A stretch of 64,000 nucleotides of DNA from contig NZ_AQHN01000089.1 of the NCBI RefSeq assembly GCF_000359745.1, positions 248,001-312,000 on the forward strand. Direction: 5' to 3'. Each line of letters begins with the position of its first letter. Position 1 is the stretch's first letter. The notes below the pieces were generated by a model. It saw nothing but the letters and a program-made list of their open reading frames with translations. It was not told the origin of the DNA and made no database searches. The DNA is from Rhizobium freirei PRF 81. GTDB taxonomy: Bacteria > Pseudomonadota > Alphaproteobacteria > Rhizobiales > Rhizobiaceae. Both the position numbers and the translations under genes were made by a program. Positions 9,488 through 17,473 of this stretch are shown piece by piece.

Positions 9488-11191
9488 CTATGGCCGATAA
9501 GATAAAAACCAGCGGATTTCCGGCTTTTCGGTAATCCGGAAGACGATCTCAAGCTGATCGGAGGAGCGCATGCCCGAGGGATCGGCAAAGAAGATATCTT
9601 CCGCCACCAGCACCTCGTTGCCGGGCGAAGAGAAGACCCAGGTCTCGCCGTCGGGCGCGATCAGCAGGGCGGAGTCCGTCTCGGTCTGCAGCAGGCTGAT
9701 CGACGGGTGGACATGGAAACGCGCCGAAGCGATGCCTTCGCCCTTCGGCGGCTTCTTCCTACCCTCCGGCACGAAGAAACGGTCTCGGCCGGCCAAAATC
9801 GTGCCTTTTGCATTGAGGCTCAGCTCGCGCTCGTGGACATAGCCGAAGGCGGAGAGATAGCCGTCATGTGCGGCTCGGACGTAGTCACGTCCGTCCTCGG
9901 TCTCCGCGCGCTCGACGATGACCTTCTTCACACCGCCGACCATGATCGGCCCCAGATGTTTGGATTTGGAGAACTGGGACGACGACGTGTCGTTGAGCGT
10001 GACAGCCGAATGGGCAGCAGTGGCCCGCGCTGCCTGTATGTAGCGGTCGCCGGCAAATTCCGGCGATCCGGAATTGATGATGAAGCGCGTCTTGCCCGAC
10101 GACATCTCGAAGGAGAGACAGCCTGCATGTGCGGTGCGGCTGAGATCGGCCGAAGCGGGGGCACCGGCATCGATGATGACGGCGGCCTGGCCGGCGGCCA
10201 GCCGGTGATATTTCGTATGCGGCAACGCCTTGAAAGCCTGGCCCGCCGTCTCGTCGTAGCGCAGCACCGACATGAGTTCATTGGCGAGCGTCGACGTCGC
10301 GCCGTTGAACAGCGCCAGATCGCCATCCTGATGTCGGAAGAAGCGCAGCGCGGGATACATGCGATCGATGCCGGGAATGAGCCGTATCGGCACGTCATGG
10401 CCGAGATTGACATAGGTCTGACGCAGGGGCAGCAGATCGAGCAGAAGCTCCAGCGACACCCGCGGATTGCGGGAGATGTGGCCGCCGTCTGCCAGGATCT
10501 GCCGGTCGATTTCGCGATCGAGCGCCTGACCCGCCCGCTTCACCGCCAGCGCGCCGTTGGGCATGGCGACGGATGACATGGCAAGCGCGATGCGCACGCG
10601 AAAACGGGTCGTTCCATCCCGCGCCGACGAGGCCATGCGGCGCAAAAAGCGGACATGCAATACGAGCACGCGCATGAAGCGACGGTAGAAGCTGCTATCC
10701 GTGCCGTGCAGAAGCACGGGCGAATGCGACAGGAGCGCGATGAGTCGCTGAGCGGCGATATCGGGTGACCAGGCAAGCCCATGCAGGCGGCGGCCGTGAA
10801 CGGCAATCCAATCCGTGAGAATGGAACGCGCCATGGCCGAGGCCTGGTCGCTCTTCTCAGCCCGCAAGTGCCGCAGCCAGCGGAAATTGTGCAGCCGCGC
10901 CGCAAATGCCCGTGACGGCAGCTCAAGCGAGAAAGGGGAGGCGCCTTGCGTTTCGAGAACCCGGCCGGCCAGCAGGATGCGACCGTTCAAAAGTTCCTCG
11001 ACGAAAAATGGGTCGACGCTGCGCAGATCCGTCGGAGCCACGATGAGGCGTTCCGGCACACGCATCGTGTGGCGGGTGAGACGCAATCGCGTCAACGCCG
11101 CGCGGCGAGACATCCGCCGCCATGCTTCCCGCACGTATGAACTCACAAAACCCTGCCGCAGACCTGCATATTTGCTTTTGCTTACTCTCAT
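9488..11191 (-). CDS. heparinase II/III family protein
   Basis: The 567-residue product matches the heparinase II/III-like architecture: an alpha/alpha-toroid part (about 1-330, with HGLAWSPDIAAQRLIALLSHS and DGGHISRNPRVSLELLLDLL) and a beta-sandwich C-terminal part (about 340-560, with INSGSPEFAGDRYIQAARAT, AAHSAVTLNDTSSSQF and RFHVHPSISLLQT). The family contains polysaccharide lyases, but the substrate here cannot be read from sequence, and the alphaproteobacterial members next to rsmB are uncharacterised. No signal peptide is evident; the N-terminus is basic (RVSKSKYAGL). The ATG at 11191 has only a weak ribosome binding site. It follows rsmB on the same strand across a 192-base gap occupied largely by repeat copy B. 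Confidence 0.8.
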   Translation of the reverse strand: MRVSKSKYAGLRQGFVSSYVREAWRRMSRRAALTRLRLTRHTMRVPERLIVAPTDLRSVDPFFVEELLNGRILLAGRVLETQGASPFSLELPSRAFAARLHNFRWLRHLRAEKSDQASAMARSILTDWIAVHGRRLHGLAWSPDIAAQRLIALLSHSPVLLHGTDSSFYRRFMRVLVLHVRFLRRMASSARDGTTRFRVRIALAMSSVAMPNGALAVKRAGQALDREIDRQILADGGHISRNPRVSLELLLDLLPLRQTYVNLGHDVPIRLIPGIDRMYPALRFFRHQDGDLALFNGATSTLANELMSVLRYDETAGQAFKALPHTKYHRLAAGQAAVIIDAGAPASADLSRTAHAGCLSFEMSSGKTRFIINSGSPEFAGDRYIQAARATAAHSAVTLNDTSSSQFSKSKHLGPIMVGGVKKVIVERAETEDGRDYVRAAHDGYLSAFGYVHERELSLNAKGTILAGRDRFFVPEGRKKPPKGEGIASARFHVHPSISLLQTETDSALLIAPDGETWVFSSPGNEVLVAEDIFFADPSGMRSSDQLEIVFRITEKPEIRWFLSYRP

Positions 11192-11289
11192 TACCCGTGG
11201 TTAAAAAGAGGTTACAAATATACCAATTAAGAACAGGTTACCGGCTTTTGAACCATTCCCGAAAGCCTGTGGAAACCTTGGCTGTCGCC

Positions 11290-11387
11290 ATTCGGCTTTT
11301 CTCCGATTCGCGAAGGCGCTGCCTCTTCTTGTTTCGCACCCATTCCGGGCGGAAAACCGCTGCGCACTTTTCCTGAAAATGCTCTAT
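11290..11387 (-). repeat. RIME-like intergenic repeat, copy B (3' end of rsmB)
   Basis: Read on the minus strand from 11387, the sequence AGAGCATTTTCAGGAAAAG (starting inside the stop codon of rsmB) is followed by a GCGGTTTTCCGCCCGG core and then a GAGAAAAGCCG segment. This is the same order as copies A and C. The GGCGGAAAACCGC block (11349-11361) is itself an inverted repeat. The element provides the TAG stop codon of rsmB at 11384-11386. Confidence 0.6.
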
Positions 11388-12793
11388 GATCGGCGCCGAA
11401 GCACGACCGCATAGAACCCGTCGAGACCCGAGGCAAAGCCATCGGCAAGCGGCAGCATGTCGGGCGTCGTGCGGAAGGCACCGAGCGGCGAAATCGCCGC
11501 TTCGAGGCCCGGCCAGTCGCCCGCGGCGACCGGAACCCGCTCGACGCTGTCAGTTTCCGCAAGAAGCCGGGCAACAAGATCCTCACCCTCTTCGGGATCG
11601 AGCGAGCAATTGGAGAAGACCACGACGCCGCCGGGTTTGACCAGCGTCAGGGCATGGCGGAGCAGCCGCCCCTGCAGGCCGGCAAGCTTGGCGACATCCT
11701 CCGGACCTTTGGTCCAGAGCACGTCGGGATGGCGGCGCGTCGTCCCGGTCGAAGAGCAGGGCGCATCGAGAAGAGCAGCATCGAAAAGTTCGTCAGGCTG
11801 ATATTTGCTCATGTCGGCGACGACCGTTTCAGCCTCGAAACCAAGGCGCGCCAGATTGCCGGACAATCTTTTCAGCCGGTTGGCGGACTGATCAAGAGCC
11901 GTGACCTTGGCGCCTGCGAGAATGAGCTGCGCCGTCTTGCCGCCAGGGGCCGCACAGAGATCGACGACCCGCTTGCCGGCAAGCGACCCGAACAGCTTCG
12001 CCGGAATACTGGCGGCCGCATCCTGAACCCACCATTCGCCTTCGCCAAAACCCTCGAGCGAGGGGATGGATCCCTCGAAGGCAGCAAGCCGCACGCCACC
12101 GGTCGGCAGGACCACGCCATTGAGACGCTTCGCCCAGCCTTCCACGTCGGATTTTACCGTAAGATCGATTGCCGCCGGCTCGAGCTGCGTTTCGGAAATT
12201 TCGAGCGCTGCTGAAGCGCCATAAGCGGCTTCCAGGCGGGAGAGAAACCAGGCCGGCATGGCAGGCACGCCTGCGACTTTTTCGAGGATGTCCTGTTTCT
12301 CCCGGCCGATGCGGCGGAGAATGGCGTTGACCAGCTTGGCAAAGCGGCGATTGCGGGGATCGCGGTTGGCCTGTTCGACGGCAAGGTCGACGGCAGAGTG
12401 ATCCGGCACATCGAGATACAGCATCTGTGCGGCACCGACGACAAGTACATGATGCAGAGCGCGAGCGCCTTCCGGCAACGGCGAATCGAGCAGCGACGAT
12501 ATCGTCGCCTCGATGCGCGGCAAATGCCGCAGCGCGCTGTTGAGGATGGCGCGCACCAGCGCCCGGTCGCTTTCGCCGAGAGTCTTATAGGCAGGATTGC
12601 CGCCTTCAGCATCCAGCATGCCGTCGAGCGGCGTCTTGCGATCGATGACGGCGGCGAGGATCTTCGTTGCTGCGGCGCGCGCTGCAAAGCCGGGTTTCGC
12701 CGGCGCCGAATCATGCGGTCTGGAATCAGTCGGCCTCTTGCCGGATCTCTTTCCGTCTTTGTTGAAAGCTTTGTTTTTCGTGTCAGAACTCAA
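11384..12793 (-). CDS. rsmB: 16S rRNA (cytosine-967-C5)-methyltransferase
   Basis: RsmB methylates C967 of 16S rRNA using SAM. The 469-residue protein has a low-complexity basic N-terminus (1-30), a NusB-like RNA-binding domain (about 32-165, GFAARAAATKILAAVIDRKT) and a Rossmann methyltransferase domain with VVDLCAAPGGKTAQLI (SAM binding), LLDAPCSSTGTTRRHPD (motif IV Cys) and VFSNCSLDPEEGED (motif VI catalytic Cys). The start is taken as TTG at 12793, overlapping the htpX stop as TTGA. No ATG lies between it and the NusB domain. It is transcriptionally coupled to htpX. Its stop codon falls in repeat copy B. Confidence 0.9.
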   Translation of the reverse strand: MSSDTKNKAFNKDGKRSGKRPTDSRPHDSAPAKPGFAARAAATKILAAVIDRKTPLDGMLDAEGGNPAYKTLGESDRALVRAILNSALRHLPRIEATISSLLDSPLPEGARALHHVLVVGAAQMLYLDVPDHSAVDLAVEQANRDPRNRRFAKLVNAILRRIGREKQDILEKVAGVPAMPAWFLSRLEAAYGASAALEISETQLEPAAIDLTVKSDVEGWAKRLNGVVLPTGGVRLAAFEGSIPSLEGFGEGEWWVQDAAASIPAKLFGSLAGKRVVDLCAAPGGKTAQLILAGAKVTALDQSANRLKRLSGNLARLGFEAETVVADMSKYQPDELFDAALLDAPCSSTGTTRRHPDVLWTKGPEDVAKLAGLQGRLLRHALTLVKPGGVVVFSNCSLDPEEGEDLVARLLAETDSVERVPVAAGDWPGLEAAISPLGAFRTTPDMLPLADGFASGLDGFYAVVLRRRS

Positions 12794-13776
12794 GACCAGG
12801 GACCCTTCGGCGGTTGCGAACCACCGCGACCCGTATTCGGCACGGAGCGCGATTTCCGCTCCGGATTAGCAGTCAAGACCGGTCCCGTCGAGCCAAAGCC
12901 CGCAGATGGCGTCATGGGCGAGGCACTGCCGCCGCCATAGCGGGCCATTTCATGCAGCGCCGCGATGCGGTTTTCCGTGTTCGGATGGGTCGAGAACAGA
13001 TTGTCCATGCGTTCGCCCGACAGCGGATTGATGATGAACATATGCGCCGTTGCGGGATGGCCTTCGGCCTCTTCATTCGGAATATGCTCCGCACCGCGGG
13101 CGATCTTGCCGAGCGCGGAAGCGAGCCAAAGCGGGTTGCCGCAGATCTCCGCGCCGCGGCGGTCGGCGGAGTATTCGCGCGTGCGGCTGATCGCCATCTG
13201 CACCAGCATCGCGGCCAGTGGAGCAACGATCATCGCCACCAGCACACCGACCATGCCGAGCGGATTGTTGTTGTCGCGGCGGCCGCCGAAGAAGAAGGCA
13301 AAATTGCCGAGCATGGAGATGGCGCCGGCAAGCGTCGCCGTGATCGTCATGGTCAGCGTGTCGCGGTTCTGCACATGGGCAAGCTCGTGCGCCATCACGC
13401 CGGCCACTTCCTCCGGCGTCAACGCGTGCAGCAGACCGGTGGAGGCGGCAACGGCGGCATTTTCCGGATTGCGGCCCGTCGCGAAGGCATTCGGCTGCGG
13501 GCTGTCGTAGAGATAGACCTTCGGCATCGGCAGGCCGGCATTGCGGGCGAGATCGCGGACAATACGGTAAAATTCCGGGGCGCTTCGCTCATCCACCTCC
13601 TGCGCACCATAGGTGGAAAGCACCATGCGGTCCGAATTCCAGTAGGAAAAGAAATTCATGCCGGCAGCGACGACAAATGCGATCAACATGCCCGATTGAC
13701 CGCCGATCAGATAGCCAACACCCATGAAAAGGGCGGTCATGAAGGCGAGCAGCATCGCGGTGCGCATGAGATTCAT
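12790..13776 (-). CDS. htpX: membrane zinc metalloprotease HtpX (M48B)
   Basis: HtpX degrades misfolded inner-membrane proteins. The 328-residue product has two N-terminal transmembrane helices (about 4-22 and 28-46), the zinc motif HELAH at 130-134, two further hydrophobic segments (145-165 and 173-198) and the third zinc ligand Glu201 in REYSAD. The C-terminal tail (from about 280) is Gly/Ser/Pro-rich and specific to this group. The ATG at 13776 has GGAGA 7-8 bases upstream. The open frame extends to 13941 through a palindromic region that is not coding. Its stop overlaps the TTG start of rsmB. Confidence 0.95.
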   Translation of the reverse strand: MNLMRTAMLLAFMTALFMGVGYLIGGQSGMLIAFVVAAGMNFFSYWNSDRMVLSTYGAQEVDERSAPEFYRIVRDLARNAGLPMPKVYLYDSPQPNAFATGRNPENAAVAASTGLLHALTPEEVAGVMAHELAHVQNRDTLTMTITATLAGAISMLGNFAFFFGGRRDNNNPLGMVGVLVAMIVAPLAAMLVQMAISRTREYSADRRGAEICGNPLWLASALGKIARGAEHIPNEEAEGHPATAHMFIINPLSGERMDNLFSTHPNTENRIAALHEMARYGGGSASPMTPSAGFGSTGPVLTANPERKSRSVPNTGRGGSQPPKGPWS

Positions 13777-13843
13777 CGAGGGGTCTCCAACACATCTGTC
13801 GTCCAAACCTTTTTCTTTGCGGCTGGACACGCCGGAGCCGGAT

Positions 13844-13946
13844 GATTTCAGGTCACTTCGACCTGAAATCTGAATCCGCTCCGGATTCAAAAAAGCAGAG
13901 CATGATGTCATCCGAAAACCGTTCACACTTTTCGGCATCATGCTCT
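13844..13946. repeat. cluster of three perfect palindromes, RIME1-like, upstream of htpX
   Basis: Three hairpins lie side by side. The first is GATTTCAGGTC/GACCTGAAATC (13844-13854 and 13860-13870, 5-base loop). The second is TGAATCCG/CGGATTCA (13871-13878 and 13882-13889, 3-base loop), followed by six A. The third is AGAGCATGATG/CATCATGCTCT (13897-13907 and 13936-13946) with an inner CCGAAAA/TTTTCGG pair. The third matches my recollection of the RIME1 element of Rhizobium. The cluster fills the divergent gap between htpX and the DUF1674 gene. Confidence 0.75.
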
Positions 13947-13999
13947 ATGATTTGGCTATTCCTCCCCTCATTTCAATATTTCGGAGGTCGCTCGAGACC

Positions 14000-14218
14000 A
14001 TGCAATCCGCAGATAACGACAATAAAATCGACATTGAAGCCGGCGATATCACCCGCAAGCCGCTCTCACCCGCCGCCAAGCGCGCCCTTGCCGAAGCCGA
14101 GGAGCGCCGCCAGGCACAGGCCAGTGCAGAGCTGCCCCCGGAAATCGGCGGCCGCGGCGGCTCCGACCCCGCGCGCTTCGGCGACTGGGAGATCAACGGT
14201 CGGGCGATCGATTTTTAA
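14000..14218 (+). CDS. DUF1674 / SDHAF4-like small protein
   Basis: The 72-residue protein ends with PPEIGGRGGSDPARFGDWEI, the conserved C-terminal block of DUF1674, the family that includes the mitochondrial succinate dehydrogenase assembly factor SDHAF4. A role in loading or protecting the flavoprotein SdhA is inferred from that family, not shown here; the sdh operon is not in the window. The N-terminal part is charged and Ala/Glu-rich. I chose the ATG at 14000, preceded by GGAGG at 13983. An in-frame ATG at 13940 would add residues encoded by the RIME-like palindrome and is unlikely. It is a single-gene unit divergent from htpX and convergent with acsA. Confidence 0.8.
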   Translation: MQSADNDNKIDIEAGDITRKPLSPAAKRALAEAEERRQAQASAELPPEIGGRGGSDPARFGDWEINGRAIDF

Positions 14219-14314
14219 GAGATAGCGGCTGAGATATCTCAAGCCAGGCGCATTTCAAATGCGCGATTCAGAATAAGCAATAAGCGCTCGAACTTCCGAG
14301 ATACATTTTGAAAA

Positions 14315-14340
14315 GGCGCCGTGCCCATCGGCACGACGCC
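14315..14340 (-). terminator. terminator of acsA
   Basis: Read on the minus strand, GGCG-T-CGTGCC and GGCACG-G-CGCC form a 10-base-pair stem with one mismatch around GATG, followed by TTTTCAAAA. It begins 15 bases past the acsA stop codon. Confidence 0.7.
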
Positions 14341-14355
14341 GTGAAACATTAAGCC

Positions 14356-16314
14356 TTAAGCCGCATCCGCCTTGTTCTGGCGGTTGGCGATCAGGTCATC
14401 GACGACAGCCGGATCGGCGAGCGTCGAGGTATCGCCGAGCGCGCCGAAATCGTCCTCGGCGATCTTGCGCAGGATGCGGCGCATGATCTTGCCGGAGCGG
14501 GTTTTCGGCAGGCCGGGTGTGAACTGGATCTTGTCCGGCGAGGCGATCGGGCCGATTTCGGCGCGAACGTGTTTCACCAGCTCCTGCCGCAGCGCATCCG
14601 AACCTTCCTGGCCGACCATCAGTGTCACGTAGCAATAGATGCCCTGACCCTTGATGGAATGCGGATAGCCGACGACGGCCGCCTCCGACACATGGCTGTG
14701 CGACACCAGCGCCGATTCCACTTCCGCCGTACCGAGACGGTGGCCCGAGACGTTGAGAACGTCGTCGACGCGGCCGGTAATCCAGTAATAGCCGTCCTCG
14801 TCGCGGCGGCAACCGTCACCGGTGAAATACTTGCCCTTGTAGGTGGAGAAATAGGTCTGGATGAAGCGCTCGTGGTCGCCATAGACCGTGCGCATCTGGC
14901 CCGGCCAGCTGTCGGCAATGACGAGATTGCCGTCGGTGGCGCCTTCCAGCACGTTGCCTTCATTGTCCACCAGCTGCGGCTGCACGCCGAAGAAGGGCAT
15001 GGTGGCGGAGCCGGGCTTCAGATCGGTTGCGCCCGGAAGCGGCGTGATCATGTGACCGCCGGTTTCCGTCTGCCACCAGGTATCGACGATCGGGCAACGG
15101 CTGTCGCCCACCACCTTGTAATACCATTCCCAGGCTTCCGGATTGATCGGCTCGCCGACCGTGCCGAGCAGGCGCAGGCTGGAGCGCGATGCGCGCTTGA
15201 CGAAATGATCGCCCGCACCCATCAGCGAGCGGATCGCCGTCGGTGCCGTGTAGAAGATGTTGACCTTGTGCTTGTCGATGACATCCCAGAAGCGGCCCTG
15301 ATCCGGATAGTTCGGCACGCCTTCGAACATCAGCGAGGTCGCCGCATTCGCAAGCGGCCCATAGACGATGTAGGAGTGACCGGTCACCCAGCCGACATCG
15401 GCCGTGCACCAGTAGATATCGCCGGGATGATAATCGAACGTATATTCATGCGTCATCGCCGCATAGACGAGATAACCGGCTGTGGTGTGCAGCACGCCCT
15501 TCGGCTTGCCGGTGGAACCGGACGTGTAGAGGATGAAGAGCGGATCCTCGGCCTTCATCTTTGCCGGCGGACAATCCGGCTTCGCCTTGACGGTTTCCTC
15601 GTGATACCAAAGGTCACGGCCGGCTTCCCAGGCGATCTTGCCGCCGGTGCGGCGCACGACGAGGACGTTCTTGACCGCGACCTTCTGCTTGGCGGCGATC
15701 TGGATCGCCGTATCGGTATTTTCCTTCAGCGGAACGGATTTACCACCGCGCATGCCTTCGTCGCAGGTGATGACGAAGGTGGATTCGCAATCGACGATGC
15801 GGCCGCCGAGCGCTTCGGGAGAAAAGCCGCCGAAGACGACGGAATGCACCGCACCGATGCGGGCGCAAGCGAGCATCGCATAGGCCGCCTCCGGGATCAT
15901 CGGCATATAGATGGTGACGCGATCGCCCTTCTTGACGCCGTGCTTCTTTAGAACGTTCGCCAGCCGGCAGACGTGATCGTAGAGCTCGTTGTAGGTGATC
16001 TTCTTGTCGATATAGGGATTGTCGCCTTCCCAGATGAAGGCGACGCGATCGCCATGCTTCTTCAAATGCCGGTCGATGCAATTGTAGGAAACGTTTGTGA
16101 CGCCGTCCTCGAACCACTTGATCGAAACCTTGCCGGTGAACGACGTATTTTTCACCTTGGTATAGGGCTTGAACCAGTCGATGCGCTTGCCGTGCTTGCC
16201 CCAGAATTTGTCGGGATCCTCGACGCTCTGCTGATACCATTTCTGGTACTTCGCCTCATCGATCAGGGCGTGCGCCTTGACCGATTTCGTCACCGGATGA
16301 ATCTTTTCCGACAT
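14356..16314 (-). CDS. acsA: acetyl-CoA synthetase (AMP-forming)
   Basis: This 652-residue ANL-superfamily enzyme activates acetate to acetyl-CoA through acetyl-AMP. Visible signatures are LYTSGSTGKPKGVLHTT (P-loop-like A3 motif, about 265-281), WWQTETGGHM (A5, about 414-423), YFTGDGCRRDEDGYYWITGR (A7, about 498-517) and PKTRSGKIMRRILRK near the C-terminus. The Lys in SGK is the residue acetylated in regulated Acs enzymes. The ATG at 16314 follows an AAGGAGGAG ribosome binding site at ideal spacing. The open frame to 16374 is upstream leader. It is monocistronic, divergent from trcR. Confidence 0.97.
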   Translation of the reverse strand: MSEKIHPVTKSVKAHALIDEAKYQKWYQQSVEDPDKFWGKHGKRIDWFKPYTKVKNTSFTGKVSIKWFEDGVTNVSYNCIDRHLKKHGDRVAFIWEGDNPYIDKKITYNELYDHVCRLANVLKKHGVKKGDRVTIYMPMIPEAAYAMLACARIGAVHSVVFGGFSPEALGGRIVDCESTFVITCDEGMRGGKSVPLKENTDTAIQIAAKQKVAVKNVLVVRRTGGKIAWEAGRDLWYHEETVKAKPDCPPAKMKAEDPLFILYTSGSTGKPKGVLHTTAGYLVYAAMTHEYTFDYHPGDIYWCTADVGWVTGHSYIVYGPLANAATSLMFEGVPNYPDQGRFWDVIDKHKVNIFYTAPTAIRSLMGAGDHFVKRASRSSLRLLGTVGEPINPEAWEWYYKVVGDSRCPIVDTWWQTETGGHMITPLPGATDLKPGSATMPFFGVQPQLVDNEGNVLEGATDGNLVIADSWPGQMRTVYGDHERFIQTYFSTYKGKYFTGDGCRRDEDGYYWITGRVDDVLNVSGHRLGTAEVESALVSHSHVSEAAVVGYPHSIKGQGIYCYVTLMVGQEGSDALRQELVKHVRAEIGPIASPDKIQFTPGLPKTRSGKIMRRILRKIAEDDFGALGDTSTLADPAVVDDLIANRQNKADAA

Positions 16315-16358
16315 AGTCTCCTCCTTGAAATCCTCACACCCCGACCTGCGATTATCGG

Positions 16359-16441
16359 TGCACTTTGCGTGCAATCAATAGCAGGTCAAACTACGACAGC
16401 AATTGGACAAAGTGCATTTCATACGCAAAGAATTGCAATTC
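16359..16441. promoter_or_regulatory. acsA/trcR divergent control region with inverted repeats
   Basis: TGCACTTT (16359-16366) recurs inverted as AAAGTGCA (16409-16416), and CTTTGCGT (16363-16370) recurs inverted as ACGCAAAG (16423-16430). A perfect 12-base palindrome GAATTGCAATTC follows at 16430-16441. The paired symmetry, about 50-60 bases apart and 45-115 bases upstream of the acsA start, looks like two operator half-regions for an acetate- or acyl-CoA-responsive regulator. The regulator is not identified. Confidence 0.4.
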
Positions 16442-16538
16442 CGCGACACTATCGCTATATAGAGCCGTATTTCCCGGACATTGTGGTGTTACACCCCGGA
16501 CCGCGACACCGGCGCGGACTGACAGAAGGACTATATCC

Positions 16539-17246
16539 ATGGCTCAACAATTGCTCATGCCGAAGGCAACTGCCATCTGGCTTGTCGACAATACGGCCTT
16601 GTCATTCGACCAGATCGCGCAGTTCTGCAAGCTGCATCCGCTCGAAGTGAAGGCGATTGCCGATGGCGAAGCAGCACAGGGCATCAAGGGCCTCGACCCG
16701 ATCTCGACCGGCCAGCTGACCCGCGACGAAATCGCCCGCGCCGAAGCCAACCCGAACCACAAGCTGAAGCTTTCCGAGCCGAAGGTTCGCGTGCCGGAAT
16801 CCAAGCGTCGCGGCCCGCGTTACACGCCGGTCTCCAAGCGTCAGGACCGTCCGAACGCTATTCTATGGCTGGTGCGCAACCATCCGGAACTGAAGGATGC
16901 GCAGATTTCCCGTCTCGTCGGCACCACCAAGTCGACCATCGAGCAGATCCGCGACCGCACGCACTGGAACTCGGCCAACCTCGCGCCGATGGATCCGGTA
17001 ACGCTCGGCCTCTGCAGCCAGATCGATCTCGATATGGAAGTGGAAAAGGCCGCCAAGGGCCGTCCGCTGCCGACCGCCGCTGAACTCGGCGCGACGCTGC
17101 AGCCCGCTCAGGAAACCGAAAAGCTCGGCTTCAGCTACGATCGCGAAGAAGAGAAGGAAAAGGAAATCGACGCCGACGCCGTTTTCGCCAAGCTGAAGTC
17201 GCTGAAGTCGACCACGCGCGACGACGAGGACGACGATCAGTTCTGA
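16539..17246 (+). CDS. trcR: cell cycle transcriptional regulator TrcR (DUF1013)
   Basis: The 235-residue product is a full-length DUF1013 protein, a family confined to alphaproteobacteria and named TrcR. It begins MAQQLLMPKATAIWLVDNT, has a helix-turn-helix-like first half (LSFDQIAQFCKLHPLEVKAI, about 20-40), a second HTH-like segment (AQISRLVGTTKSTIEQIRDR, about 127-146), and an acidic tail DDEDDDQF. It lacks enzymatic motifs. The ATG at 16539 has AGAAGGA upstream. The open frame from 16365 is leader. It ends in a strong terminator and is divergent from acsA. Confidence 0.9.
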   Translation: MAQQLLMPKATAIWLVDNTALSFDQIAQFCKLHPLEVKAIADGEAAQGIKGLDPISTGQLTRDEIARAEANPNHKLKLSEPKVRVPESKRRGPRYTPVSKRQDRPNAILWLVRNHPELKDAQISRLVGTTKSTIEQIRDRTHWNSANLAPMDPVTLGLCSQIDLDMEVEKAAKGRPLPTAAELGATLQPAQETEKLGFSYDREEEKEKEIDADAVFAKLKSLKSTTRDDEDDDQF

Positions 17247-17270
17247 GATCCGGTTTTATAGAAGCTTTAC

Positions 17271-17299
17271 AAAGCCCCGGTTTTCAGCCGGGGCTTTTT
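17271..17299 (+). terminator. terminator of trcR
   Basis: AAAGCCCCGG (17271-17280) and CCGGGGCTTT (17288-17297) pair perfectly over 10 bases around TTTTCAG and run into TTTTTG. It starts 25 bases after the trcR stop. Confidence 0.9.
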
Positions 17300-17323
17300 G
17301 TTTGTCGGAAAGCACCATAGACC

Positions 17324-17349
17324 CCCTCTCCCCGCGCGCGGGGAGAGGG
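17324..17349. repeat. 26-base perfect palindrome CCCTCTCCCC...GGGGAGAGGG
   Basis: CCCTCTCCCCGCG is followed directly by its reverse complement, giving a loopless 26-base palindrome, and then a partial repeat GGGGAGAGGGG at 17352-17362. I recall this GC-rich CCCTCTCCCC motif as a widespread dispersed element in alphaproteobacterial intergenic DNA. It lies just after the trcR terminator and before the convergent yggS-type gene. Confidence 0.7.
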
Positions 17350-17473
17350 CTGGGGAGAGGGGACTATTCCGCGATTGCCATCTCCGGGATTAGAGAGCCC
17401 CGTCAAATCCCCAATCTGTGCCACTCGTGTGTTCCACGCAGCAAGGCCTTCGGCATCTTTTGTTTCAGCAGAA

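Noticed and set aside
13940..13999. 20-residue N-terminal extension of the DUF1674 protein
   Set aside because: It starts at the edge of the RIME-like palindrome, while GGAGG lies before the ATG at 14000 and the family is short.
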